A DNA stretch of 64,000 bases from Lederbergia citrea (GTDB lineage: Bacteria; Bacillota; Bacilli; Bacillales; Bacillaceae_C). Shown here piece by piece: positions 37,421 through 46,494 of the stretch (within the stretch, counting starts at the first letter, position 1; every line of letters starts with the position of its first letter). Below the pieces are notes generated by a model that had not been told where the DNA came from, made no database searches, and saw nothing but the letters and a program-made list of their open reading frames with translations. Position numbers and translations under genes: made by a program. The stretch is taken from positions 1 through 64,000 of the forward strand of contig NZ_JAGYPH010000004.1 in assembly GCF_018343525.1 (NCBI RefSeq), written 5' to 3'.

Positions 37421-38608
37421 TCAACTAATATAAGTAAGAAACTTTTGTATTTCATCTGTACTTTCGTAAGTTTTATGCTCTAATGCCTTGCTTAGTTTTT
37501 CCCTTTCACGTTTATGATCTATAATATATTTAATTTTGCTGTATAATTCTTCTTCATTAGATACTATAATTCCAGTTACATCATTTTCAATTTGTTCATA
37601 TGCACCTATGAAATTCGAAGTAACAATGGGCTTTTTTAAATATTTTGCTTCTGCTAATGTAATACAATATCCCTCATGCCTAGATGTTTGCACATAAATA
37701 TCAGCTTGGAAGATATAAGGATATGGGTTTGTCTTTGCTCCCAAAAGAACGAAATCATTTTTTAAGCCATACATATGGATTAATTGTTCATATTCTTTTC
37801 TTTCATTTCCTTCACCGATACAGTACCATCTAACTTCATAGCCTTCATCACGTAATCGAGATAAAACTTTAATTGCCATATCTTGACCTTTTTCCTTTGA
37901 AAGCCTACCTACAGTTACAATCTTTAGACCCCTGTAATCATCATCAAATTTTATCGGTACTTGTGACATTTCTTTTATTAAATCTTTTGGAATAATATTC
38001 ATAAACACTTCAGTCTTTTTGGCTAGAGATGGTACTTTGTCTATGAGGTTGTTCTTTGCCTGTTTTGACACTACAAATACTTTTTCAAAACTTCGGTATA
38101 GTTTTTTATATAATTTTTCATTGATCCTATGTTTAGAAACATCAAAGTGAACCCAAGATATTTTCTTATGGGCAGTTACCTTATATGCTATATAATAATC
38201 GATAATATCTGTAGGTCCTTGATATGAGATTGCAATGTCATATTTATTGGGATTGTTAGGTATACTTTTTAACACATTTTGATAATAAAAATGTCTATTG
38301 TTGAAATACTTGGATATAAAATACGCATTAATAAAAGAAGGTATTTTTAGAAACTGTTTATTATATAGGAAATTTTTAACCGTTTGTTGAGGTGGCTGCA
38401 TAATTATTGGCTTTACATCGCTAAACCAGTTGGATTCTTCAATCTTCACCCAATTTGGGATACTTTCCAAAAATCCGCCTTTTTTTTCTAATAAAATAAG
38501 GGTGATATCATATTTATCTTTTGGAATAGCTGACAGTAGGGAGAGTAATGATTTTTCAACCCCACCAATATTCATGTTAGTAACCATAAATAGAATTTTC
38601 TTCTTCAT
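37421..38608 (-). CDS. Family 4 glycosyltransferase (GGVEKSL group)
   Basis: A 395-residue GT-B enzyme with MNIGGVEKSLLSLLS, ISWVHFDVSKH, IVTVGRLSKEKGQD and RHEGYCITLAEAK. It is clearly paralogous to the next gene upstream, which shares the IHFDV, GRLSKEKGQD and RHEGYCITLAEA blocks. The ATG at 38608 has GAGGTGA 5 bases upstream. Donor and acceptor are unknown. Confidence 0.9.
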   Translation of the reverse strand: MKKKILFMVTNMNIGGVEKSLLSLLSAIPKDKYDITLILLEKKGGFLESIPNWVKIEESNWFSDVKPIIMQPPQQTVKNFLYNKQFLKIPSFINAYFISKYFNNRHFYYQNVLKSIPNNPNKYDIAISYQGPTDIIDYYIAYKVTAHKKISWVHFDVSKHRINEKLYKKLYRSFEKVFVVSKQAKNNLIDKVPSLAKKTEVFMNIIPKDLIKEMSQVPIKFDDDYRGLKIVTVGRLSKEKGQDMAIKVLSRLRDEGYEVRWYCIGEGNERKEYEQLIHMYGLKNDFVLLGAKTNPYPYIFQADIYVQTSRHEGYCITLAEAKYLKKPIVTSNFIGAYEQIENDVTGIIVSNEEELYSKIKYIIDHKREREKLSKALEHKTYESTDEIQKFLTYIS

Positions 38609-38696
38609 CTTATTCACCTCAGCCCCCAGACATTAAGTTTTTAATTTAAATTAATGTAAAAAGCTCGAGCTGCTTAAAGGCATTACCCTGAGTTTT

Positions 38697-39899
38697 TTAA
38701 AAACTATTCGCTATTTTTAACAGCTTATCCATCTCCAATGCGTTACCTACTATTTCCCTTTGTAGATTTATCTTTATTTTCTGTCTTAATTTATCATCAT
38801 TCAATAATCGGATGATTGCGTTGTACATTTGATGCTCATCAAAACCAACCAAAATACCCGTTTCTTCGTCCAATAATTGTTCAGCCGCGCCAGTGAAATT
38901 TGTGCTAATAATCGGATTACTAAAGCACCTTGCTTCAGCCAAAGTGATACAATATCCCTCATGACGAGATGGCTGAACATAAATGTCACAATGCTTCATA
39001 AACGGATACGGATTGGAGTTGACCCCTAAAAGTTTAAAATCATTCCCAAGGTTATACGAATTAATAAGTTGTTCGTACTCATATCTGGCCGTGCCATCAC
39101 CAACACAGTACCATCTAACATTAAATCCATTTTTTTTAAGTTTAGCTAACACAGGAATGGTTAAATCCTGCCCCTTCTCCTTACTTAATCGTCCGACAGT
39201 TAAAATACGAACTCCGCCAAACTGATCTTCAAAACCTACTCCCTTTTCCGCCATTTCCTCTACTAACTCTGGTGATACAATATTTGTAAATTCATCAATT
39301 TTGTCGTTTAATTTTGGTAACATACGAGCCAGCTTATTTTTCCCCTCTTTTGATACTACAAAAATCTGATCGAATTTCTTGTAAAGTTTAGCTGCAAAAT
39401 ACTTATTAAAACCTATTTTTGTAACATCGAAATGAATCCACTGGATTTTCCTTTTTGCCTTTGTTTTATGAGCAATAAAATAGCTTATGAAGTCCATAGG
39501 ACCGGCATAAGCTACTGCTATATCGTATTCATTTTTGTCTAATGGATATTCTCTCAAAACATATTTATAAAAAAGACTTCTTTCTTTTGTAATTTTAGAA
39601 ATAAAGCACAAAAATGTCATTATGACAGCTTTTATGATTTTCCGTTTTTTTAGGAAATCTAGTGCAGTTACATGTAAAGGTCCTTTTAGGATTTCTTTTA
39701 TGTTGTGATAGCCCTTGAAATACTTGACCTTTATGCCACTAGGGATGGAATCCAGGAAGCCACCATACTCTTCTAACATTAAAATTGTTATGTCAAACTT
39801 ATCTTTTGGAATCTCTGATATCATATTAAGTAATGCTTTTTCAGTTCCACCCACATTCATATTAATCAGCATAAAGAGTATACTTTTCTTTTTAGGCAT
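38697..39899 (-). CDS. Family 4 glycosyltransferase (GGTEKAL group)
   Basis: A 400-residue GT-B enzyme with MNVGGTEKALLNM, IQWIHFDVTK, ILTVGRLSKEKGQD and RHEGYCITLAEAR. It is a tandem paralogue of its neighbours on both sides. The ATG at 39899 has AGGAAG 9 bases upstream. An 80-base gap to the next gene holds weak inverted repeats only. Confidence 0.9.
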   Translation of the reverse strand: MPKKKSILFMLINMNVGGTEKALLNMISEIPKDKFDITILMLEEYGGFLDSIPSGIKVKYFKGYHNIKEILKGPLHVTALDFLKKRKIIKAVIMTFLCFISKITKERSLFYKYVLREYPLDKNEYDIAVAYAGPMDFISYFIAHKTKAKRKIQWIHFDVTKIGFNKYFAAKLYKKFDQIFVVSKEGKNKLARMLPKLNDKIDEFTNIVSPELVEEMAEKGVGFEDQFGGVRILTVGRLSKEKGQDLTIPVLAKLKKNGFNVRWYCVGDGTARYEYEQLINSYNLGNDFKLLGVNSNPYPFMKHCDIYVQPSRHEGYCITLAEARCFSNPIISTNFTGAAEQLLDEETGILVGFDEHQMYNAIIRLLNDDKLRQKIKINLQREIVGNALEMDKLLKIANSF

Positions 39900-39912
39900 A
39901 TTCACTTTCTTC

Positions 39913-41103
39913 CTATCCTATTAATTGATAGAACTTATTGATTTCTTCAACATTCCCTTTTTTCTCAGCGTGCAAGTATTCAATAATTTCATCCCTTAAT
40001 TCAACATCATTTATTAATTGTAAGATTCCCTCACACACCGCCCCAGCTTCCATATCTACAACAAGCCCATTCTTTCCTTCGACCATTTGATTATAAACTG
40101 CATCAAACCTTGTGGCCACTACTGGTATATTAAGCATGCGGGCCTCCGCGATTGCTAGTCCAAACCCCTCAAACCTTGATGTCTGAACATAAATATCAGA
40201 GTTTTTGATAAATGGATACGGGTTTGCTTTAATGCCCAATAAGATAAAATTTTCACATAGATTATTTTCTTTAATATATTTTTCAATTTTTTCTTTTAAA
40301 GGACCTTTCCCCAATGCGTACCATCTAAAATTAATGCCTTTTTCTTTAAGAATTTTACACGCCTCTAAAGCTATATCATAGCCTTTACCTTCATCAAATC
40401 TGCCAATAGTTAAAAGTCTAATTCCATTAAAACTATCATCGTAGCTCTGTCCGACATTAGCCATCTTAGAGATAAAATCAGGATTATTAATGTCGTATAT
40501 AATATCTGTTTTCATTGTATAAATAGGAAATGTCTCTAAAAAAATCTCTTGAGCTGATTGGGATACTGTTATTATCTTATTATATTGATCATAATATTTT
40601 TTTTGGAACTTCTTTTCTTGTTCATTTAATTTGTAACTAGTATTCACCCATGCAATTTTTATCTTTGATTTTACTTTTTCAGCAACAAAAAAAGTTGGAA
40701 CACCTTGTGCATAGCTTATTGCAATATCGTATACTTTTGGATTGCTTTCAATTACATTAGAAACACTTTCCCAAAAAATTCTAGCAATTTGTGAATTCCC
40801 ATAGCCTTTCCGACGAATACGAATAGAGTAATTAAGTCTTGCAAATAACATTCTTAAATTAAAGCCCTTTATAGAATAGACGAAAGCTTTATTAACATTT
40901 AATGTAGTGAACATTGTGTATTTTAAGGGTCTTAAAATATTTACTTCCTTAGGAACAAATTCTTCAAATACCCCACCATGACCAAACATCATAAGGTCTA
41001 CAGAATACCTTGAATAATCCAAAAATGATAACAAAGTAACTAAACTCTTTTCAGCTCCACCGCTATCTAATGAGTCTATAACGAATAATAATTTTTTTTT
41101 CAC
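39913..41103 (-). CDS. Family 4 glycosyltransferase (GGAEKSL group)
   Basis: A 396-residue GT-B enzyme beginning MKKKLLFVIDSLDSGGAEKS, with LLTIGRFDEGKGYD and RFEGFGLAIAEAR. It starts with GTG followed by nine A residues. It is the first gene after sinR, following an 82-base gap in which no clear promoter was found. Its closest relatives in the window are the other GGxEKSL-type enzymes. Confidence 0.9.
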   Translation of the reverse strand: MKKKLLFVIDSLDSGGAEKSLVTLLSFLDYSRYSVDLMMFGHGGVFEEFVPKEVNILRPLKYTMFTTLNVNKAFVYSIKGFNLRMLFARLNYSIRIRRKGYGNSQIARIFWESVSNVIESNPKVYDIAISYAQGVPTFFVAEKVKSKIKIAWVNTSYKLNEQEKKFQKKYYDQYNKIITVSQSAQEIFLETFPIYTMKTDIIYDINNPDFISKMANVGQSYDDSFNGIRLLTIGRFDEGKGYDIALEACKILKEKGINFRWYALGKGPLKEKIEKYIKENNLCENFILLGIKANPYPFIKNSDIYVQTSRFEGFGLAIAEARMLNIPVVATRFDAVYNQMVEGKNGLVVDMEAGAVCEGILQLINDVELRDEIIEYLHAEKKGNVEEINKFYQLIG

Positions 41104-41185
41104 TTCCTAGTCACCCACAATTAACTAACATTTTATTAGTTTATATATCATAATTTTCTAACTTACTTTTTGATTGCCTTCGTAC

Positions 41186-41536
41186 CTATTTACCTCCATC
41201 CCGCTTTTTTTGCCACTTAATAAATTCAAGCAATGTTTTATATTCTTGAATTTGATCTTTTTCAACACCGGAATCTTTTAGTTCATGAACAAAATCAACC
41301 CATTCTTCATCAAGCGGTTGTGGCTGAGTTTCTGAATTTGCGTCCGAAATTAATAGTGCTTTCATTTCCACCCCTAAAACTAATGCGATTTTTTCCACTA
41401 CATTAATGGAAGGATTTTTATTGACGTTCCTTTCGATATTGCTCAAATAAGATTTGGCTATACCTGCTCGATCTGCCAGCTCAGTTAATGTAAAACCTCT
41501 TCTCTTTCTTATCTCATATATATTTTTCCCTATCAT
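41186..41536 (-). CDS. sinR: SinR-type biofilm repressor
   Basis: A 116-residue protein. The N-terminal XRE helix-turn-helix (about 1-65) is close to B. subtilis SinR: MIGKNIYEIRKRRGFTLTEL, then AGIAKSYLSNIERN. The C-terminal part (LDEEWVDFVHELKDSGVEKDQ) matches the SinR/SinI dimerisation hook. SinR represses eps and tapA operons. The gene lies 20 bases after epsN, inside the locus it probably regulates, and the eps promoter carries matching boxes. No SinI-like antagonist was found nearby. Confidence 0.9.
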   Translation of the reverse strand: MIGKNIYEIRKRRGFTLTELADRAGIAKSYLSNIERNVNKNPSINVVEKIALVLGVEMKALLISDANSETQPQPLDEEWVDFVHELKDSGVEKDQIQEYKTLLEFIKWQKKRDGGK

Positions 41537-41556
41537 TCCTTTATACCTCTTTTTCC

Positions 41557-42735
41557 TTATTGGATGATCCTATAAGCTTTTGGCTTTAATGCATGCTTCA
41601 TGCAATCAACCACTCTCATCATCTCTTCTTCAGAAATATTTGAGCCAGAAGGTAAGCATAATCCATTTGTAAATAACTGTTCCGACACATTATGAAGGTC
41701 ACTATGAGGATAGTATTTTGTTCCTTCGAATAAGGGCTGCAAATGCAAAGGTTTCCACACTGGGCGCGCTTCGATATTTTCTTCAGCTAACAATTGAATT
41801 AATTCATAAGGAGAAATTCCCGCACCTTTCTGATCTATTGTTAAAGTTGTAAGCCAACGATTTGACATAGTATTTTCTAACTCAGGCATAAAGTGAATGT
41901 CGGGTAGATCTGATAATTCTCTGTAATACTTAGAAAATATTATTCGTCTAGCAAGCACTCTTTCCTCCAGTATTTCAAGTTGCCCTCTCCCAATCCCAGC
42001 TAAAATATTGCTCATCCGATAATTAAACCCTCGCTCACTGTGTTGATAATGAGGGGCTGGATCTCTTGATTGAGTAGCTAAAAAGCGCGCCTTATTTAAT
42101 GCTTTTACATCATCGGAGACAAGCATGCCGCCACCGGAAGTGGTGATGATTTTATTTCCGTTAAATGAAAAAACTCCAAATTTCCCGAAGGAACCACTAG
42201 GCTTTCTTTTATATGTGGAACCAAGTGATTCTGCCGCATCCTCAATAATAGGTACATCATATCGGTTACATATAGATAGAATTTCATCCATCTTTGCACT
42301 TTGTCCGTATAAATTGACAACAATCACAGCTTTTGGCAACTTTCCTGAACGTGAAGCGTCTTGGAATGCCCTTTCTAGTGCTTCTGGTGACATATTCCAA
42401 GTTTCAGGTTCAGAATCAATAAAAACTGGCTCTGCACCTTGATAAAGGATTGGATTGGCACTTGCAACAAATGTAAGGGTAGAACAAAATATGGAATCTC
42501 CTTTTTTCACATCTAATAAAGAAAGGGCCAAATGAATGGCTGCAGTTCCTGAGCTTACGGCAACAGCCCCACCCACACCTATATAACGGGCTATTTCATT
42601 TTCAAATGCATCTACATTGGGTCCAAGCGGCGCGATCCAATTCGTATCAATTGCTGCTTGAATATATTTGATTTCATGACCAGACAAATGTGGTGGCGAA
42701 AGATAAATTCTACTTTTATTTTTTGTTTGAATCAT
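41557..42735 (-). CDS. epsN: EpsN/PglE-like UDP-sugar aminotransferase
   Basis: A 392-residue DegT/DnrJ/EryC1/StrS-family PLP enzyme. The PLP lysine lies in FSFNGNKIITTSGGGM and EDAAESLGSTYK provides cofactor contacts. It would aminate the 4-keto sugar produced by EpsC to give a UDP-4-amino-trideoxy sugar on the way to diacetylbacillosamine. It begins at the base after the epsM stop. Orthologous grouping with EpsN rests on gene order and family. Confidence 0.9.
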   Translation of the reverse strand: MIQTKNKSRIYLSPPHLSGHEIKYIQAAIDTNWIAPLGPNVDAFENEIARYIGVGGAVAVSSGTAAIHLALSLLDVKKGDSIFCSTLTFVASANPILYQGAEPVFIDSEPETWNMSPEALERAFQDASRSGKLPKAVIVVNLYGQSAKMDEILSICNRYDVPIIEDAAESLGSTYKRKPSGSFGKFGVFSFNGNKIITTSGGGMLVSDDVKALNKARFLATQSRDPAPHYQHSERGFNYRMSNILAGIGRGQLEILEERVLARRIIFSKYYRELSDLPDIHFMPELENTMSNRWLTTLTIDQKGAGISPYELIQLLAEENIEARPVWKPLHLQPLFEGTKYYPHSDLHNVSEQLFTNGLCLPSGSNISEEEMMRVVDCMKHALKPKAYRIIQ

Positions 42736-43380
42736 TTATACACCCTCAATCATTTGTTTATTCTTCACCCTAGCTGGAACACCTACAGCAGTGCTATTAG
42801 AGGGTATACGATCGATAACAGTTGCTCCTGCACCAATGACCGACCATTCTCCAATTGTTACAGACGGAATAATTGTAGCTCCCGCCCCAACATGTACCCC
42901 ATCCTCAATTTTAACTGTCCCTGTAAGTGTGGCATTTGGAGAAATATGAACAAAACTTCCAAGTTGATTATCATGCTCGATAACTGAACCAGTATTAATA
43001 ATTGTATGATCACCGATTTGAGTATCCGAATTAATCACGGTATGAGCCATAATAACCGACCCATAACCGATTTTTGCGCTTGGACTTACACTTGCTGTGG
43101 AATGAATGAGTGTAATATAGCTTTCATTTGGAAGTTTCACCTTGTTGGCAATCAATCTCCGAATCTTATTATTCCCAATTGCGATGATGAATTTTACATC
43201 TTTATCAATATTGATTAGCGATTCTACTGATGAAATTGGTCCATAAAAAGTATCCTCCTTCATTGATAATTCTTTGTATTTATCATCTAAATAAGCAATA
43301 ATTTGAAAATTACAGTTCAATGAAATAAGATCCTGAATGACTTTACTATGACCACCTTGACCGAGGATCGCTATTTTCAC
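42736..43380 (-). CDS. epsM: EpsM/PglD-like UDP-amino-sugar acetyltransferase
   Basis: A 214-residue enzyme. An N-terminal Rossmann-like PglD_N domain (MKIAILGQGGHSKVIQDLI) precedes a left-handed beta-helix of hexapeptide repeats (IGYGSVIMAHTVINSDTQIG and onward). The catalytic His lies in SVIEHDNQLG. It acetylates the amino group added by EpsN, giving UDP-diNAcBac. Its ATG overlaps the epsL stop by 4 bases. Confidence 0.92.
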   Translation of the reverse strand: MKIAILGQGGHSKVIQDLISLNCNFQIIAYLDDKYKELSMKEDTFYGPISSVESLINIDKDVKFIIAIGNNKIRRLIANKVKLPNESYITLIHSTASVSPSAKIGYGSVIMAHTVINSDTQIGDHTIINTGSVIEHDNQLGSFVHISPNATLTGTVKIEDGVHVGAGATIIPSVTIGEWSVIGAGATVIDRIPSNSTAVGVPARVKNKQMIEGV

Positions 43381-43991
43381 CCATGTCCCTCCTTCACAGT
43401 AGACTTTGAGCCTATAAAACTTTCCATTGTCGCATTCCCAGGTTGATTAACTCCTTCCGAATGAAGGACCTTTATTATCGTGAAAAATAAGATTTTCAGA
43501 TCTAGTAATAAGGAATAGTTATTCACGTACCATACATCGAATTTAAATTTCTCTTCCCAACTAATCGCATTCCGCCCATTCACCTGTGCCCATCCTGTTA
43601 TTCCAGGTTTCACTAGGTGACGCTTTGCTTGTTCCGGCGTGTATAAAGGTAAATACTCCATTAAAAGTGGTCGAGGTCCCACTAAACTGAGCTCCCCTTT
43701 TAAGACATTAATGAGTTGTGGAAGCTCATCCAGACTATACTTTCGTAAGAATTTCCCGAAAGAGGTTATTCTAGCGCTGTCTGGAAGTAGGTTTCCATTA
43801 CAATCCTTTTCATCAGTCATCGTGCGAAATTTATATAAATAAAATGGCCTTCCGTGTAATCCCGGACGTTTTTGCTTAAATAGGATGGGTTTTCCTAATT
43901 TCACTTTAACTAACAGTCCAATTAATAAAATAATCGGTGAAAATATAATTAGTAATAACGCCGAGCAAATAAAATCTAAGAGTCTTTTCAC
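43377..43991 (-). CDS. epsL: EpsL/PglC-like initiating phosphoglycosyltransferase
   Basis: A 204-residue monotopic phosphoglycosyltransferase with one re-entrant N-terminal helix (about 4-28). The conserved KFRTMTDEKD, SLDELPQLINVLKGELSLVGPRP and PGITGWAQVNGRN blocks are present, with the catalytic Asp-Glu in SLDELPQ. It transfers phospho-diNAcBac (or a related phosphosugar) to undecaprenyl phosphate, starting repeat-unit assembly on the inner membrane face. Confidence 0.93.
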   Translation of the reverse strand: MKRLLDFICSALLLIIFSPIILLIGLLVKVKLGKPILFKQKRPGLHGRPFYLYKFRTMTDEKDCNGNLLPDSARITSFGKFLRKYSLDELPQLINVLKGELSLVGPRPLLMEYLPLYTPEQAKRHLVKPGITGWAQVNGRNAISWEEKFKFDVWYVNNYSLLLDLKILFFTIIKVLHSEGVNQPGNATMESFIGSKSTVKEGHG

Positions 43992-44023
43992 TTAAGGCTC
44001 CAGCTCCTAGGTTAATAGTTTGG

Positions 44024-44176
44024 TTAATTTGACATAGCAAGCAGTGTCATCAGTTTATTTTCTATATCCTTTAGTATGTCTTCTGCTTGTATGAATTCTG
44101 ATTCTTGTCCTTTCATATATATGTCTTCTAACAATTCCTTGAACTGTTGATCGGATAATTTTTCAGAGATACTCAT
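44024..44176 (-). CDS. Small acidic 50-residue protein of unknown function
   Basis: The frame encodes MSISEKLSDQQFKELLEDI and on to a C-terminal KLMTLLAMSN, 50 residues. AAAGGA lies 10 bases before the ATG. It is acidic and predicted to be all helical (leucine-rich LLEDIYMKG, EDILKDIENKLM), with no signal peptide or membrane helix. It fills most of the galE-epsL gap in the operon orientation. It does not look like SinI. No family was recognised. Confidence 0.6.
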   Translation of the reverse strand: MSISEKLSDQQFKELLEDIYMKGQESEFIQAEDILKDIENKLMTLLAMSN

Positions 44177-44198
44177 TTATTCATCGTCCTTTACGTGA

Positions 44199-45269
44199 TC
44201 ATAAGGAAATCCCCGCTGTATTAATTAAGCGAGGATTTTCGTTATGTAATAATATTTTTTGTTCATATCCATTCGGGTTATTGGATTGCCATCTCCACGA
44301 ATCTGCACACATTTCTTCAAGCCCTTTTTCTGCAGTCCATCCAAGTTCTTGTTTGGCTTTAGTAGGGTCTGCATAGCAAACTGCTATGTCTCCGGGCCTC
44401 GGACTCACTATTTTAAAAGGTATTGTTACAGACGATGCTTTCCCAAAAGCTGCAATCACCTCCAGGACACTATATCCTTTACCAGTCCCAAGGTTATACG
44501 GTTCAACACCGGTTTTTCCGATTACATTTTCTAGTGCTTTCAAATGACCTTTTGCAAGATCGACTACATGGATATAATCTCTTATACCAGTTCCATCTAT
44601 AGTTGGATAACCATTTCCATATACATTAAGCTCTTTTAGTTTTCCAATCGCCACTTGTGTAATATAAGGCATCAAATTATTGGGAATCCCATTTGGCGCT
44701 TCACCAATCAGTCCGCTTTCATGAGCACCGATGGGATTAAAATATCTTAAAAGCGCAATACTCCAGCTAGGATCTGAACCATAAAGATCAGCTAACATTT
44801 CTTCGATCATCCGTTTTGTTCGCCCGTATGGATTCATTGCTCTTAATTCAGAGTCTTCACTAATTGGAATGTACTCGGGCGTTCCATAAACTGTCGCAGA
44901 CGAGCTAAAAACCAGATTTTTAACATGATGCTTCTTCATTAAGTTACATAATTTTAGCGTGCCAATAATATTTTGTTCATAGTACAGAAGAGGTGTTTGA
45001 ACTGATTCTCCAACGGCTTTTAATCCGGCAAAATGAATGACGGCATCTATTGTATTTTCAATAAACACTTTTTCCAAACTCTTCTTATTCAATAAATCAA
45101 CATTATAAACTTTAATGTCTCTACCCGTAATCTCACTCACACGCTTTAGTGATTCTGGTTTACTATTGATATAATTGTCAACCACTACAATTTCATAACC
45201 TGCATTTAACAATTCGATACATGTATGGCTGCCGATATAGCCGGCGCCTCCAGTAATGAGTATAGCCAT
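44199..45269 (-). CDS. galE: UDP-glucose 4-epimerase
   Basis: A 356-residue extended SDR. The NAD site GGAGYIGSHTCIELL, catalytic SSSATVYG and the YGRTK Tyr-Lys pair, plus RYFNPIGAHESGLIGE, match GalE. It interconverts UDP-glucose and UDP-galactose, or UDP-GlcNAc and UDP-GalNAc in some members. With galU it supplies donor sugars to the locus. AAGGGAGG precedes the ATG. Confidence 0.94.
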   Translation of the reverse strand: MAILITGGAGYIGSHTCIELLNAGYEIVVVDNYINSKPESLKRVSEITGRDIKVYNVDLLNKKSLEKVFIENTIDAVIHFAGLKAVGESVQTPLLYYEQNIIGTLKLCNLMKKHHVKNLVFSSSATVYGTPEYIPISEDSELRAMNPYGRTKRMIEEMLADLYGSDPSWSIALLRYFNPIGAHESGLIGEAPNGIPNNLMPYITQVAIGKLKELNVYGNGYPTIDGTGIRDYIHVVDLAKGHLKALENVIGKTGVEPYNLGTGKGYSVLEVIAAFGKASSVTIPFKIVSPRPGDIAVCYADPTKAKQELGWTAEKGLEEMCADSWRWQSNNPNGYEQKILLHNENPRLINTAGISL

Positions 45270-45294
45270 TTTTATCTACCTCCCTTACTTTTAA

Positions 45295-46494
45295 TTATGC
45301 TTCGATTAACTCATATAATTTTTCCACTTCGTATTCGTTTCCATAATTCTTTTTGCGGATATTTGTGATGATACTTTCCTTTAACTTTTTATCATCTATT
45401 AACCGGCTTATCCCTTTTACAATTCCATCAATAGTAAGCGATGTGATTAATGCATCATATTCATCTCGTGCTTGGCTTTTTGCGGTAGGAAAATTGGTGA
45501 TTACGACTGGTTTCCCTAGAATCTGCGCTTCACGGATAGTAACAGCCTTCCCTTCATACCTAGATGGCTGCACATAAATATCACATGCTTTTATGTACGG
45601 ATAAGGATTAACCTTCTTACCTAATAAAATGAAACGATTTTTAAGTTCTAAATCATTAATCAATCTAAGAAGCTCATCTTCAAGGGGACCATACCCGACT
45701 ACGTACCACTCCACATCATATCCTTTATCAATCAATTCCTTACAAGCTTTTACAGCATAATCCAAACCTTTTGCATGTGAAAGTCGTCCCACTGTAACTA
45801 ATATTTTTTTTCCAGATGTTTTCTTTATTTCTTCAGGAATCTCTTTATTAGCTTGGTCTCTAATAAATTCAGGAGAAAGAATATTCTCAATGACAGAGGT
45901 TTTATCTTTGTAGTCGGGGAAAACATTCAGAAATGTTTTTGAACACTCTTCCGACACAGCCACAATTTTATCTAACTTATTCCACATTCGACATTCCACT
46001 TTTTTATTTACATAAATGTTTGAGTAATCCGTATGGATCCAACCGATTCTTTTCTTAGCTTTTACTTTTCCCCCTATAAAGTTATGTGGCCATAGGAATC
46101 CTATAGCCACATCATATTCTTTATTTAGTTTTGGCAGAAATGGATTTGTCATTTCCCATCCATACTGTATTGTCAAATATCCCGGTTCATCAACTTTTTT
46201 TACCTTTCCATGAAAGGAACTAAATGATTTTGCTACTAACCTAGACATAGCGATCGGAAAATATCCTTCCTTCGCTATTTGTTGGATCGACTTTCTGAAT
46301 GTAGTATATTGAGGAACTTCGGCCAATAGGTGGGGACCTGAAGGCAGAAACGAAAGAAACTCTCCCTCGTGTTTAAAAAGCATTAGGTCTACCTCATACT
46401 TGTTATAGTCTATTTGATTTAACAAGCCAATTAAACTACGTTCTACACCACCTATTGCCAAATCAAAAGAAGAGATTAAGATTTTTTTCTTCAA
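45295..46494 (-). CDS. Family 4 glycosyltransferase (GGVERSL group)
   Basis: A 399-residue GT-B enzyme with SSFDLAIGGVERSLIGLL, IGWIHTDYSN, LVTVGRLSHAKGLD and RYEGKAVTIREAQ. The TTG at 46494 is chosen because GGAGGT lies 8 bases upstream and the start MKKKILISS matches paralogues. It overlaps the previous gene's TGA by 3 bases, so translation is coupled. The frame extends open to 46548 inside the upstream gene. Confidence 0.9.
   Translation of the reverse strand: MKKKILISSFDLAIGGVERSLIGLLNQIDYNKYEVDLMLFKHEGEFLSFLPSGPHLLAEVPQYTTFRKSIQQIAKEGYFPIAMSRLVAKSFSSFHGKVKKVDEPGYLTIQYGWEMTNPFLPKLNKEYDVAIGFLWPHNFIGGKVKAKKRIGWIHTDYSNIYVNKKVECRMWNKLDKIVAVSEECSKTFLNVFPDYKDKTSVIENILSPEFIRDQANKEIPEEIKKTSGKKILVTVGRLSHAKGLDYAVKACKELIDKGYDVEWYVVGYGPLEDELLRLINDLELKNRFILLGKKVNPYPYIKACDIYVQPSRYEGKAVTIREAQILGKPVVITNFPTAKSQARDEYDALITSLTIDGIVKGISRLIDDKKLKESIITNIRKKNYGNEYEVEKLYELIEA

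Noticed and set aside
38618..38696. Palindrome AGCTCGAGCT as an operator or terminator between GT4 genes
   Set aside because: A hairpin here would have only a 3-4 bp stem, and no related site was found elsewhere.
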